NCBI GenBank assembly: GCA_023253615.1
Contig: JALRFZ010000454.1
Coordinates: forward strand, 1-24,591
Source: Verrucomicrobiales bacterium
Lineage (GTDB): Bacteria > Verrucomicrobiota > Verrucomicrobiia > Verrucomicrobiales > DEV007
Length of the DNA: 24,591 nt
Direction of reading: 5' to 3'
The notes under the pieces were generated by a model. The model saw only the letters and a list, made by a program, of their open reading frames with translations. It searched no databases and had not been told where the DNA came from. The position numbers were made by a program, and so were the translations under genes. Of the stretch, positions 1 through 7,695 are shown one piece after another; positions within the stretch are counted from its first letter, which is position 1; each line of letters starts with the position of its first letter.

Positions 1-56
1 CATTCCTGTCGCCCGGCAACCCAAGCCAAGCCAACCGGGCGACAGGAATGTCGCCC
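1..56. repeat. Nested inverted repeat (REP-like palindrome or terminator)
   Basis: Bases 1-16 (CATTCCTGTCGCCCGG) are perfectly complementary to bases 35-50, separated by an 18-base spacer containing a CCAAG-like short repeat. The right arm also takes part in a second, tighter hairpin: GGGCGACA (37-44) pairs perfectly with TGTCGCCC (49-56) around the loop GGAA. The element ends 8 bases before the stop codon of the minus-strand gene at 65, so it could act as that gene's 3' hairpin. No clear T-run follows on the minus strand inside the window. The core resembles short palindromes I associate with dispersed intergenic repeats of Verrucomicrobiota, but that is recollection and cannot be tested here. 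Confidence 0.7.
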
Positions 57-64
57 CTCCTTGG

Positions 65-2401
65 TCAGGTCAGCCTCGCGAATCCCGTGTGTTTCACCGG
101 CCCTCCGATCCGGCCCGTGATGTCATTTGCGGCAATCGCCGAAGCCAGTTCCGCGAAGACCTCATCCAGCGCGGCGAGATAGCGCGCAACATGATGTTCC
201 TCGTGGGCCAGCATCGGATTGAATCCACCCGCCGCAAGGACGCCACGTTTCAGCATCTGGACCGTCAGCAGGGTGAGCAAGGCCGCCGACCCGGGATGGT
301 CGAAAGCGAGCAGGGCCATTTCCGGACGTCCCCCCACCTTCACCGGCAAGCCGTGTTTGGCGCCGAGTTCCTCCCAACCCGTCCTGACAAGCTTGCCAAT
401 GCCCGCCAGATGAGCCGGCACATCGACCTGCCGCATTTTCCGCACACAAGCCAGCGCCGCCGCCGGACCCACGCCTTCGGTCCAGAAGGTGCTCGAGATG
501 AAGGAGCGTTGCGCCGCCTCCATCGTCTCCGCTTTCCCCACGACCGCGCCGATGGGAAAGCCATTGCCGAGCGCTTTCGCAAAGACCGCGAGATCGGGCG
601 TGACACCGTATTTCAAATGGGCGCCGCCTGGACAAAGTCTCCACCCGACCGAGATCTCATCAAAGATCAGACGGATGCCGTGACGATCGCATCGTTCGCG
701 CACGCCTTCGAGGAATCCGGGGTCGGGATCCGTGTAGCGCGTCGGCTCCATCACGATCGCGGCGAGGTCTCCGGAGTGTTTTGTCAGGATCGCGTCGAGT
801 TCGTCGAGTTGGTTGTAGCGGAAGGTCAGGGTGTGGCCCGCCAGCGCCGCGGGCACCCCGGCCGGATCGAGGCCGGGCAGCAGGTGACCGTTCAACCCAT
901 CGCCTCCCAGATTGGCGGCGAGATACCAGTCGTGCCATCCGTGGTATCCGCAAAGGGCGACCTTGTCGCGCCCCGTCGCGGCGCGGGCGACGCGCACGGC
1001 CACCGCCATGGTTTCGCCGCCGCTGCGGGTGAACCGCGCTTGCTCCGCCCAAGGATGGATTTCGATGAGTTCTTGCGTGAGCTCGACCTCGTCGTGGGTC
1101 TGCAAGGTGGACATCGCGCCAAGGGAAACCCGTCGCACTACTGCGGCATTCACGTCAGGATCGGCATATCCCAGAATCGTGGAAAGAATGCCTCCCAGAC
1201 TCATATCGATGAACTTGCGCCCTTCGAGATCAATGATCTCGCATCCCCTCGCCTCGCGGTAGTAGGCGGGCCATTGCTCCGGAGCAAACATCTCGGGTCG
1301 TTTGCTGAGAAGCTGGGTGCCTCCGGGGATGAGAGTCTTCGCGACCCGGTAGGCGGCTTGCACATCGGGCACGGGACGCGGCAACGGGAGCCCCAGTTGG
1401 CGACGAGCTCCGAGGCAGAAGATTTCCTCCACGTCGGTCGCGTCGAGGTGTTGGTTTTCGCACGCTTCTTTCAGCGCGAGAAGCGACTCAATCCCTAGCA
1501 GAGTCGGACGGGCGAAACGCGACTTCGAAAAGTCCGCCCGGATTTCGTCCAACCAGAGGAACCCATCGGCGAGATTGACGCAGCGGCTCCGCATTTCCGT
1601 CACGCAGAAATCCGCACCATGCCAGAGACGGGTCGGACCGAAGACCTCCAGGATCGCCTCGAAGGCCGAGGCCTCGCACACGGCCGAAGTATCGAAGAAG
1701 ACATTGTCGAGACCTCGCAGCGAGGCGATCCCTTCCACCGTGTGGCGTCCGCAGAAGCCCCGCGCGGCATGGGCGAGGATAAGCTTGGCGTTCGGATACC
1801 GGAGGCAATGCTCGCGGATGTAACGCTGGTTTTCCTCCTCCGCCAAGGCCCGGGGCAGGACCATGTGCAGCATGATGAAGAGCCCGCGCTGATCGGCCAG
1901 TTCCCAGGCCCACTCCGGAATGAAATCGCCCGTCGGTGCGAAGAGCGTGTCGGGACGATCCGCAAAGAGATGGTAGACCTTGAATCCGACAAACCCGTCG
2001 TCGTCGAGCTGCCGCTCCACCGCCGCCGGATCCTGGCGCGGCGTCGCGATCATGAGTCCGCGCGAGTCCGGATCCTTCCGCATCTCATCGGCGAGATGGC
2101 GGTTCGCTCCTTCCACATCGAGGACACGGGCCGGAAAGGGAAAAAACAAACCGCCCGTTGGGCAACGGTCCGGCATCCAGAGGGAAAGACGCTCGTCGTA
2201 GACCTCGCGCGTCACGACCGCTGGGCCCGCCGCCGCAAGGGCCGGCGTCGGGGAGCCGAGGTCCTGCGTTCTCCAAAGATGGGCGTGCGCGTCGAAGGCA
2301 TCGGGCGGCACGAAGTCGGCGAGGTGGCGATGCCAGAGATCGAGATCGTAGTCGGTGATCTCGGCCCAGACATAGGGGTTGATTTCGGGAACAGGGCTCA
2401 T
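65..2401 (-). CDS. Amidohydrolase / class III aminotransferase fusion protein
   Basis: A 778-residue cytoplasmic protein with two enzyme domains and no signal peptide. Residues about 30-340 look like an amidohydrolase-2 (metal-dependent TIM-barrel) domain: DAHAHLW carries H39 and H41, followed by FIMLHM (H179), LILAHAARG (H211) and LWHGADF (D264). Residues about 350-760 look like a class III PLP aminotransferase close to glutamate-1-semialdehyde aminomutase: TRSGGE at 458-463, YHGWHDW at 486-492, LIFDE at 578-582 and the expected PLP lysine K609 in FAKALGNG. Both active sites look intact. The usual reading is that the hydrolase opens or deacylates a substrate and the aminotransferase moves an amino group, but the substrates are unknown. 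The class III domain alone could suggest HemL; the fusion and context argue against that. The ATG start at 2401 has no clear Shine-Dalgarno. It is divergent from the antitoxin at 2459. Confidence 0.88.
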   Translation of the reverse strand: MSPVPEINPYVWAEITDYDLDLWHRHLADFVPPDAFDAHAHLWRTQDLGSPTPALAAAGPAVVTREVYDERLSLWMPDRCPTGGLFFPFPARVLDVEGANRHLADEMRKDPDSRGLMIATPRQDPAAVERQLDDDGFVGFKVYHLFADRPDTLFAPTGDFIPEWAWELADQRGLFIMLHMVLPRALAEEENQRYIREHCLRYPNAKLILAHAARGFCGRHTVEGIASLRGLDNVFFDTSAVCEASAFEAILEVFGPTRLWHGADFCVTEMRSRCVNLADGFLWLDEIRADFSKSRFARPTLLGIESLLALKEACENQHLDATDVEEIFCLGARRQLGLPLPRPVPDVQAAYRVAKTLIPGGTQLLSKRPEMFAPEQWPAYYREARGCEIIDLEGRKFIDMSLGGILSTILGYADPDVNAAVVRRVSLGAMSTLQTHDEVELTQELIEIHPWAEQARFTRSGGETMAVAVRVARAATGRDKVALCGYHGWHDWYLAANLGGDGLNGHLLPGLDPAGVPAALAGHTLTFRYNQLDELDAILTKHSGDLAAIVMEPTRYTDPDPGFLEGVRERCDRHGIRLIFDEISVGWRLCPGGAHLKYGVTPDLAVFAKALGNGFPIGAVVGKAETMEAAQRSFISSTFWTEGVGPAAALACVRKMRQVDVPAHLAGIGKLVRTGWEELGAKHGLPVKVGGRPEMALLAFDHPGSAALLTLLTVQMLKRGVLAAGGFNPMLAHEEHHVARYLAALDEVFAELASAIAANDITGRIGGPVKHTGFARLT

Positions 2402-2416
2402 GCGGCGGATGGGAAA

Positions 2417-2455
2417 TTGACGGAAGGATGATTGTGATGCAAACTTTCATCACAA
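2417..2455 (+). promoter_or_regulatory. Candidate promoter and operator of the Phd/PIN module
   Basis: TTGACG at 2417-2422 could be a -35 box; 17 bases later CAAACT (2440-2445) is a weak -10. Overlapping it is a perfect inverted repeat, TTGTGATG (2432-2439) and CATCACAA (2448-2455), with an 8-base spacer, ending 3 bases before the antitoxin ATG. Phd/YefM antitoxins generally autoregulate through palindromes at their own promoter, so this is a natural operator. It lies in the only space between two divergent genes and could also affect the fusion gene at 65-2401. The palindrome is seen directly; the role is inferred. Confidence 0.5.
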
Positions 2456-2458
2456 CTT

Positions 2459-2713
2459 ATGAAAACGCTCACGGTCCGGGATTTGCGGTACGACTTTGCC
2501 AAGGTCGAGGAATGGCTCGCCGACGGCGAAGAGATCGAAATCACCAAGCACGGCAAACCCGTGGCGCACCTGTCGCCTCCGGGACGGAAGCAGGCACCGG
2601 TCTTCGACGCCGAGGCGCATCGACGCTGGTTAAAGGAAACCTGGGGTGACCGGGTCTTTTCAGCGGAAGAAGTGAGGGAAATGCGGGAAGCGGAACTCGG
2701 AGACTTCAGTTGA
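2459..2713 (+). CDS. Phd/YefM-family antitoxin
   Basis: An 84-residue protein with the compact Phd/YefM fold at the N-terminus: MKTLTVRDLR, then a helix (YDFAKVEEWLADGE), then the typical strand EIEITKHGKPVAHL (about residues 25-38). The charged C-terminal tail (about 45-84, rich in E and R) is the usual toxin-wrapping region. It would neutralise the PIN ribonuclease encoded next and repress its own promoter through the palindrome just upstream. Its TGA stop overlaps the TTG start of the toxin in TTGA (2710-2713), indicating translational coupling. There is no recognisable Shine-Dalgarno before the ATG, because the operator repeat occupies that space. Length and order match the family. Confidence 0.88.
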   Translation: MKTLTVRDLRYDFAKVEEWLADGEEIEITKHGKPVAHLSPPGRKQAPVFDAEAHRRWLKETWGDRVFSAEEVREMREAELGDFS

Positions 2714-3183
2714 AAATCACGGCCGACACTTCTTTTCTGTGCGCCCTGTACCGGAAGCAGGACAACTCGGATCGTGCGCTCGTCTATCTTGAATCCGTCG
2801 GTCAACCGATCCTGGCGACCCGCCTGTTGCTTTGGGAGTTCCGCCAATCGACGCGGTTCCAGGCGTTCCGCCATCAACAAAACCCCGCGAACGGCTTTTC
2901 TTTTGCGGAGGCGGAACTGATGATTGAAAAACTCGGCAAGCACCTTAAGCAGGGCGTGCTGGCACTTGTCGATCGCGATCTCTCCCACGTCCTCGCCCTC
3001 GCCGAGCGAATCTCCAAGCTGCGCACCTACGAGGGTGGCCACCGCAGCTTCGACGTCCTCCACATCGCCGCCGCCCTCGAACTGGAAGCCGACGCCTTTC
3101 TCTCCTTCGACGGCAATCAAAACACCCTCGCCGCCGCCGAAGGCATGCAGACCCCGCTCGCGGTTCATTCGGTGGAAAGGTAG
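2710..3183 (+). CDS. PIN-domain ribonuclease toxin (VapC-like)
   Basis: A 157-residue PIN-domain protein, the toxin partner of the antitoxin at 2459. The four acidic positions expected of the Mg-dependent nuclease site are visible: D6 in ITADTSFL, E43 in LLLWEFRQ, D115 in RSFDVLHIAAA and D134 in FLSFDGNQ. The SFDVLHIAAAL block is a strong PIN signature. The start is TTG at 2710, inside the antitoxin stop (TTGA overlap); no later start would keep the D6 strand. Members of this family cleave tRNA or other RNA when freed from antitoxin; the target here is unknown. Its 3' end overlaps the convergent gene at 3165 by 19 bases, leaving no room for a separate terminator. Confidence 0.9.
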   Translation: MKITADTSFLCALYRKQDNSDRALVYLESVGQPILATRLLLWEFRQSTRFQAFRHQQNPANGFSFAEAELMIEKLGKHLKQGVLALVDRDLSHVLALAERISKLRTYEGGHRSFDVLHIAAALELEADAFLSFDGNQNTLAAAEGMQTPLAVHSVER

Positions 3184-4703
3184 ATCGCGTAAAGCTTCGC
3201 CTCAGCTTCGTCGGGAAGGGTGATCTTCAGGGCGATCGGGCGTCCGGCAGGAAGGCTTCCCTGCGGAAAATCCACCACCGAACGGGCTCCTGACAAAACC
3301 ACCTTCCCCGCCTTGTCTCCGGAAAACTCCGCCAAAGGCCGGTCAAAGTCATCGAGCAACTCCACCCTCAGGGGCGCCGTCTCTGAAACGCCCTCGACGT
3401 TTGCAAAGATCTTCTCCCCTTCCCCGGCCTCGAAGGTCGTTGTCACGACATGGGCGGGCGAATCGGGCACCTTGCGCGAGAGGTAGGCAAAGCCGTCACG
3501 ACGCAGCGTCGCGAGGCCGATCTCCATGTCCTTCAGCTTGCCGCCGGTGTCCCAGTGCGAATACCAGATCATCGTCTTGTCGCCCTCGTTGACAAAGGCG
3601 TGCCCCTGCAGGATCGCGACATCGTCCCATTCGCCCGGCTTGCCGCGCGGAATAACCTTGTGATCGGGGAATGGTTCGCGAAAATGGATGCCGTCATTGC
3701 TCACGATCAGCCCGAGATCGACCGCGACACCCTGGTTCCAATACTTTCCGTCGACGGGCTTTTCGGCCGCGTCCTGCCAGAGGCCATTGAGCCCGACGAT
3801 GACGTTCCCGCGATTCCACAGACCCGCACCCATGTGTCCTTGCTGGCCCTTGATGGGCTCGGAGGTGAGCTGACCAGGACGCGCGAAGGCAAAGGCTTTC
3901 GCCCGCGACCAGTTGACGAAATCCGGTGAGCGATAACTCAGCGTGACCCGTCCCACGTCGCTGCCATCCATCCGCCAGGCCCAGGGCGAGAGCAACTGGC
4001 CGGGCGCGTAGTAGAAATTGCCGAAGCGATAGAGCCCCGACACTTCGAAGCGTTCGTTCCCGGCATTCATGGGCCGATCGCCGATCACTTTCCAGGTCAG
4101 GCCGTCCGCGCTCGTCGCGGCGATAAAGGCACCCCAGCGCCTTTCATTCGGGCCGATCCCGCTGCGTCCACCGCGCACCTCCTCGAAGGGCGGATGGGCG
4201 ATGTAGACGCATTTGAAACGGCGCGACGGATCGGGGTCCTCGGGCTCGTGGAGGATAGAGAGGAAGTCGTTCACCTTCGCGAGCGAAGGCACCTCCGACT
4301 CGATCAGGCAGATGTTGTTCTGCTTGTTGCCGTTGAATTCGACGAGACCGAGATCGGGCTTCGTCCAAGTCACGCCATCCTCGCTCTCGGCGTAACACAT
4401 CGGCCGCCACCAGCCGGGAGCCTGGCCCGCCTTGATCTCCGTCTCGAACATGCCGAGATACCACATGCGGAATTTCCCCTCGAGCTTCAGCACGGTGCCG
4501 TAGAGGATGGCATGACCATGATCCGGCGCGCCCTCCGGTCCGCGGCGCAGCACGGGATTGGCGGGATGCTTCTCCGCCGTCACCGGCGTGACCGCGACGT
4601 TGTCCCGGAACGGGATGGCGTGGTCGTCGAAAGAGAAGAAGACGTGCTCGTCGGCGTGGAGGGGAAAGGCGATGGTCGCAAGAAGAAGGGAAAGACGTTT
4701 CAT
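3165..4703 (-). CDS. Secreted GH43/GH32-like five-bladed propeller protein
   Basis: A 512-residue exported protein. The start is taken at ATG 4703, which gives the signal peptide MKRLSLLLATIAFPLHA; an upstream in-frame extension of 23 residues to 4772 would bury it. The body resembles family 32/43/130 beta-propellers: HPANPVLRRG (about 46-55), ILYGTVLKLEGKFRMWY (67-82) and CYAESEDGVTW (103-113). It then has the block PDLGLVEFNGNKQNN (116-130), which it shares with the three LFVD propellers in this window. After about residue 415 there is a beta-sandwich-like tail. It lacks the LFVD motif, so it is a more distant relative. I cannot assign catalytic residues or substrate. It is the last gene of the six-gene operon, 53 bases after the Tat BNR gene, and is convergent with the PIN toxin. 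Confidence 0.82.
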   Translation of the reverse strand: MKRLSLLLATIAFPLHADEHVFFSFDDHAIPFRDNVAVTPVTAEKHPANPVLRRGPEGAPDHGHAILYGTVLKLEGKFRMWYLGMFETEIKAGQAPGWWRPMCYAESEDGVTWTKPDLGLVEFNGNKQNNICLIESEVPSLAKVNDFLSILHEPEDPDPSRRFKCVYIAHPPFEEVRGGRSGIGPNERRWGAFIAATSADGLTWKVIGDRPMNAGNERFEVSGLYRFGNFYYAPGQLLSPWAWRMDGSDVGRVTLSYRSPDFVNWSRAKAFAFARPGQLTSEPIKGQQGHMGAGLWNRGNVIVGLNGLWQDAAEKPVDGKYWNQGVAVDLGLIVSNDGIHFREPFPDHKVIPRGKPGEWDDVAILQGHAFVNEGDKTMIWYSHWDTGGKLKDMEIGLATLRRDGFAYLSRKVPDSPAHVVTTTFEAGEGEKIFANVEGVSETAPLRVELLDDFDRPLAEFSGDKAGKVVLSGARSVVDFPQGSLPAGRPIALKITLPDEAEAKLYAIYLSTE

Positions 4704-4756
4704 GATGAAATCGGCGAGTCGTTTTGGGTTGGTCTCGGAAGGTTGGCGAAAGGGAT

Positions 4757-5956
4757 TCACCCCATCCGCCACTTCGCTTGGCGAAGCACGGTGTGTTTCT
4801 GTCCAGCCATGGATTCATACCAGACGGTGAGCAACGTGCCGTCGGTGAGTTCGACGGTGCTCGGGTAGCCGAGATCACCGCCGATGCCGTCGCCGGAGAT
4901 GATGATCGCCTCACTCCAGGTCTTGCCGTGATCGCTGCTGACGCGGGCCTGGTTTCCAAAAGGCGCGCGGCGATGGCCGTAACTCATGAGGAGACGCCCG
5001 TCGCGGAGCTTGAGCAAGTGCGAGGGCAGACCGAAACAGACGGGACGGGGCTCCGTCCAGGTCATGCCACCATCCTTGGACTCGGTTTGCAGGGTCCAGC
5101 CGGAGTTGGCCTGATTGTGATTCCGGACCTGGACGATGATCGTGCCGTCGTCGGCCTCGACGGCGTGGAGTTCGTGATAGCTCTTCGTCGCATCGTCACC
5201 GGCCCGCGTCGGAATGTCGGAAAGCCATTTCCAGGTGAGCCCGTCGTCGTCGGAGACGGTCACGCCGATCTTCTTGTCGTCGGTCCAGAGCTGCTTGCCG
5301 GCGTAGAAAAGGCGACCGTCTTTCAACTGAACCGGACCGTGCGGGCTGTTCACGATCGTGGGAATGCGCGCGGACCAGGTCGCGCCGCCGTCGGTGGAGC
5401 GGATGATCCATTCGCCGAGATCGGCTTTCCGTTCTTCGGCATTGAGGCGCTCATGACAGGCGCGCCAGCGTTCGTATTCCTCGCCGGCGAGTTCCTTGGT
5501 TTGCCAGCCGCCTTTGGTCAGCTCGCTGAAGATCTGCTTTTTCTCGAAATAGGATTCGTAGGCGAGCGAGGTGAAGGTCGAGGCGATGAGGGTGCCCTTC
5601 GCCGTCTCGAGCACGCCCGAGTCGCGGTCGTCGATGGCGCTGTCGAGCAGGACACGCGGCCAGGTCCAGGTCGCGCCCTCATCCCGCGAGGTCATCGCCA
5701 CGACCTGACCGAAGGGGCACACGTGCGAAACGCGACCGCCCGACCAGGTGAGCCAGAGCTCGCCATTGGCCCGACGCGCCACGGTGGACCAGCCGTGGTA
5801 ATATTCGGGCTGTTTCGAAATGACCTTCGTCTCGAGGATCGTCGCCGTGGCCGCGGAGGCGGATGAAGGCCTGACAAACGCCGCGCCGGCGGCGATAGCG
5901 GCGGACTTTTTGAGGAACTGACGACGGTTGGCGGGGGTGTTTTTTGGGGTGTTCAT
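4757..5956 (-). CDS. Tat-exported BNR/Asp-box propeller (sialidase-like)
   Basis: A 399-residue protein from ATG 5956. The N-terminus has a twin-arginine signal: NRRQFLKK at 10-17 followed by a hydrophobic stretch AAIAAGAAFV and an Ala-rich cleavage region, so it is predicted to be exported folded. Five Asp-box (SxDxGxTW) repeats are visible: SRDEGATW (90), STDGGATW (187), SDDDGLTW (235), SKDGGMTW (293) and SSDHGKTW (340). This indicates a six-bladed sialidase-type propeller. The C-terminal block DLGYPSTVELTDGTLLTVWY (361-380) is shared with the BNR protein at 11650. The canonical FRIP motif of GH33 sialidases is absent, so sialidase activity is not established; a related glycosidase or lyase is equally possible. 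It lies 41 bases after the SGNH gene, fifth in the operon. Confidence 0.85.
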   Translation of the reverse strand: MNTPKNTPANRRQFLKKSAAIAAGAAFVRPSSASAATATILETKVISKQPEYYHGWSTVARRANGELWLTWSGGRVSHVCPFGQVVAMTSRDEGATWTWPRVLLDSAIDDRDSGVLETAKGTLIASTFTSLAYESYFEKKQIFSELTKGGWQTKELAGEEYERWRACHERLNAEERKADLGEWIIRSTDGGATWSARIPTIVNSPHGPVQLKDGRLFYAGKQLWTDDKKIGVTVSDDDGLTWKWLSDIPTRAGDDATKSYHELHAVEADDGTIIVQVRNHNQANSGWTLQTESKDGGMTWTEPRPVCFGLPSHLLKLRDGRLLMSYGHRRAPFGNQARVSSDHGKTWSEAIIISGDGIGGDLGYPSTVELTDGTLLTVWYESMAGQKHTVLRQAKWRMG

Positions 5957-5997
5957 GCGAGGAAAGAGGGTTGAATCAGAGAGTGAACAGGGTTGGA

Positions 5998-7695
5998 TCA
6001 GCGCTCGCCGGGTAGATTCGAGAAGAGGACGCACCAATTCCACAAGGGATAGGGCTGTCCGGCGCGCGTGCCGTAACTGTCGTCGGCAACGGTGAAGACG
6101 GCGTGTTCGGGATCGGAGTCGCGGAGATTTCCGTAACTGTAAGAGCGCTGGGCCGAGACGACCAGACCGGGCTCGAAGGGCGTGCCGTCGCGCAAGGTGG
6201 CGGGATCGTAACGCAGCACGGTGACGCCGTTATCGACGAACGCTTCGAGGATGGAAGCGCGCCGAGGCTTGCCATCGAGGGTAGCCGTGATGAAAAACGC
6301 GCCTTCATCGAGCAAGGGGCGCAGCGTTCCGGAATGGTCGTTTGTCAGGATCATCTCTTCGCTCGATCGCTCCGCGATCTGCGGTCCGGGCCGGAGGGAT
6401 GCGATGGTGCCGAGTGCGAAGGTGGCGGGATGACCGTAGCTGACGGTCCAGCGCCCGTCGCCTGGCATCGCTTGCGCGAGATGGAGACGGACGCGGTCCG
6501 GAGCCTCCACGGTCACGTCGACCAGGGCGACGGTGGCACCGGAGCGGTCGCGGACCTGGAATCCGGCGAGTGAGGAAAAGCCGCTTTTCACCTCGATTTC
6601 CTGACGAGGCAGGAACGTCGTGTCGATGACGAGAGGCGGACGGGGCACAAGGAAGTCGATGAGGATGCTTTCGCGCGTTTCATCGAGCACGGCGCGCCTC
6701 GGGCGCAGCGGTTCCCACTTCTCACCGCGATGGAGGACGCGATGCATCACCTTGCCCACCTGCTCGCCCCACCAGCGTTCGCCATCGGCGGAGAGGTGGA
6801 TCGCATCCCCGGCCCTGCCATCGGGTCGCCGGCTGTTCAACGCGCTCGGCACGGCGTAGTGGGGACCGACGAGATGGATCTGCGGGTCGGCATCGGCGGC
6901 CAAAAGCTGCGCCTCGCCCGCCGGACCGAGTGTCTGGTAGGTGAACATCGGGATCTCTCCGGGCTGACCAGTGATGGTCGCGAGATCGGCGGCCCACTTT
7001 TTGCGATAGGCGATGAGCTGGTCGCGATACCATTCGAGTCCGGCCGGGCGCGGGATCTCCGCATCCCAGCGCGTCGGCACGATACCGCCGGTGGGGCCGC
7101 CGTTGCCTTCGCCCTGCATCCAGTAGAGCGCTTCGATCCGGAACTTCATTCCCTGCTCCTCCGCCGCCACGACGGCCCTCCGCGCGTCGTCGAGACTGGT
7201 GCGGTAGTAGCCGCCGCCGTGACGCCTCGATTCGGGCGTGCGGGGATCGGTGGACAAATCGGCGGGTGAAAGCTCCTGGATCTGACGCCCGCCTTGTCCC
7301 GCAAAGGCGACGAAATACCGCGGCGAGGTGGTTTTGTCAGGACGATTCTTCATCGCGACCAGCGCCGACTTGAGATGGTCGGCCAGTCCGTTCGCCACCG
7401 TCTCGCCGAGACTGCCGTTTGCCGCAGCGTGCAGGGGGACGAGGTCGAAGTGAGCCGCCGGACGATTTTCGGGTTTGGCGGCATCAGTTCCGGGCAGCCA
7501 GGTGCGGACGCCGCGGCGGAAGGCGAGATTCCCCCAACCCGTGTCGTCCGGAGTCACGAGCGGCAGCGACTCCGAACCATCTCCGAGCGATTGACCCATC
7601 ATCCAGATGCCGGCGACGACGGGTTCTTCCGCAGCCGCCGTCAGTGGCAGGAGTGAAAACAGGCACGAGAGGCTGGCGGAGACGGCTCGCATCAT
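5998..7695 (-). CDS. Secreted SGNH esterase, sialate O-acetylesterase-like
   Basis: A 565-residue exported protein. The start is ATG 7695, which overlaps the upstream stop in ATGA; the open frame continues upstream to 8655 only as a shadow of the neighbouring gene. A signal peptide (about 1-22, ending LTAAAEE) is followed by an SGNH/SASA-type hydrolase: the nucleophile motif GIWMMGQSLGDG (S36), FAGQGGRQI (131-139), YWMQGEGNGG (191-200, matching the QGExN block of carbohydrate acetylesterases) and the catalytic pair DAIH (D297 and H300). The region after about residue 340 is an additional beta-rich domain of unknown role. Such enzymes remove acetyl or other acyl esters from sugars. The context with propeller glycosidase-like proteins supports de-esterification of a glycan; the exact ester is unknown. 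Confidence 0.85.
   Translation of the reverse strand: MMRAVSASLSCLFSLLPLTAAAEEPVVAGIWMMGQSLGDGSESLPLVTPDDTGWGNLAFRRGVRTWLPGTDAAKPENRPAAHFDLVPLHAAANGSLGETVANGLADHLKSALVAMKNRPDKTTSPRYFVAFAGQGGRQIQELSPADLSTDPRTPESRRHGGGYYRTSLDDARRAVVAAEEQGMKFRIEALYWMQGEGNGGPTGGIVPTRWDAEIPRPAGLEWYRDQLIAYRKKWAADLATITGQPGEIPMFTYQTLGPAGEAQLLAADADPQIHLVGPHYAVPSALNSRRPDGRAGDAIHLSADGERWWGEQVGKVMHRVLHRGEKWEPLRPRRAVLDETRESILIDFLVPRPPLVIDTTFLPRQEIEVKSGFSSLAGFQVRDRSGATVALVDVTVEAPDRVRLHLAQAMPGDGRWTVSYGHPATFALGTIASLRPGPQIAERSSEEMILTNDHSGTLRPLLDEGAFFITATLDGKPRRASILEAFVDNGVTVLRYDPATLRDGTPFEPGLVVSAQRSYSYGNLRDSDPEHAVFTVADDSYGTRAGQPYPLWNWCVLFSNLPGER

Noticed and set aside
65..1350. Calling the aminotransferase domain HemL
   Set aside because: It is GSAM-like, but it is fused to an amidohydrolase and far from tetrapyrrole genes; a housekeeping role is not supported.
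89..1498. Long plus-strand open frame (469 codons) opposite the fusion gene
   Set aside because: It is the complement of the strongly supported amidohydrolase-aminotransferase gene; its translation is R/G/H-rich with no recognisable domain.
4704..4772. 23-residue extension of the GH43-like protein
   Set aside because: The signal peptide MKRLSLLLATIAFPLHA begins at 4703; an exported protein would not place it internally.
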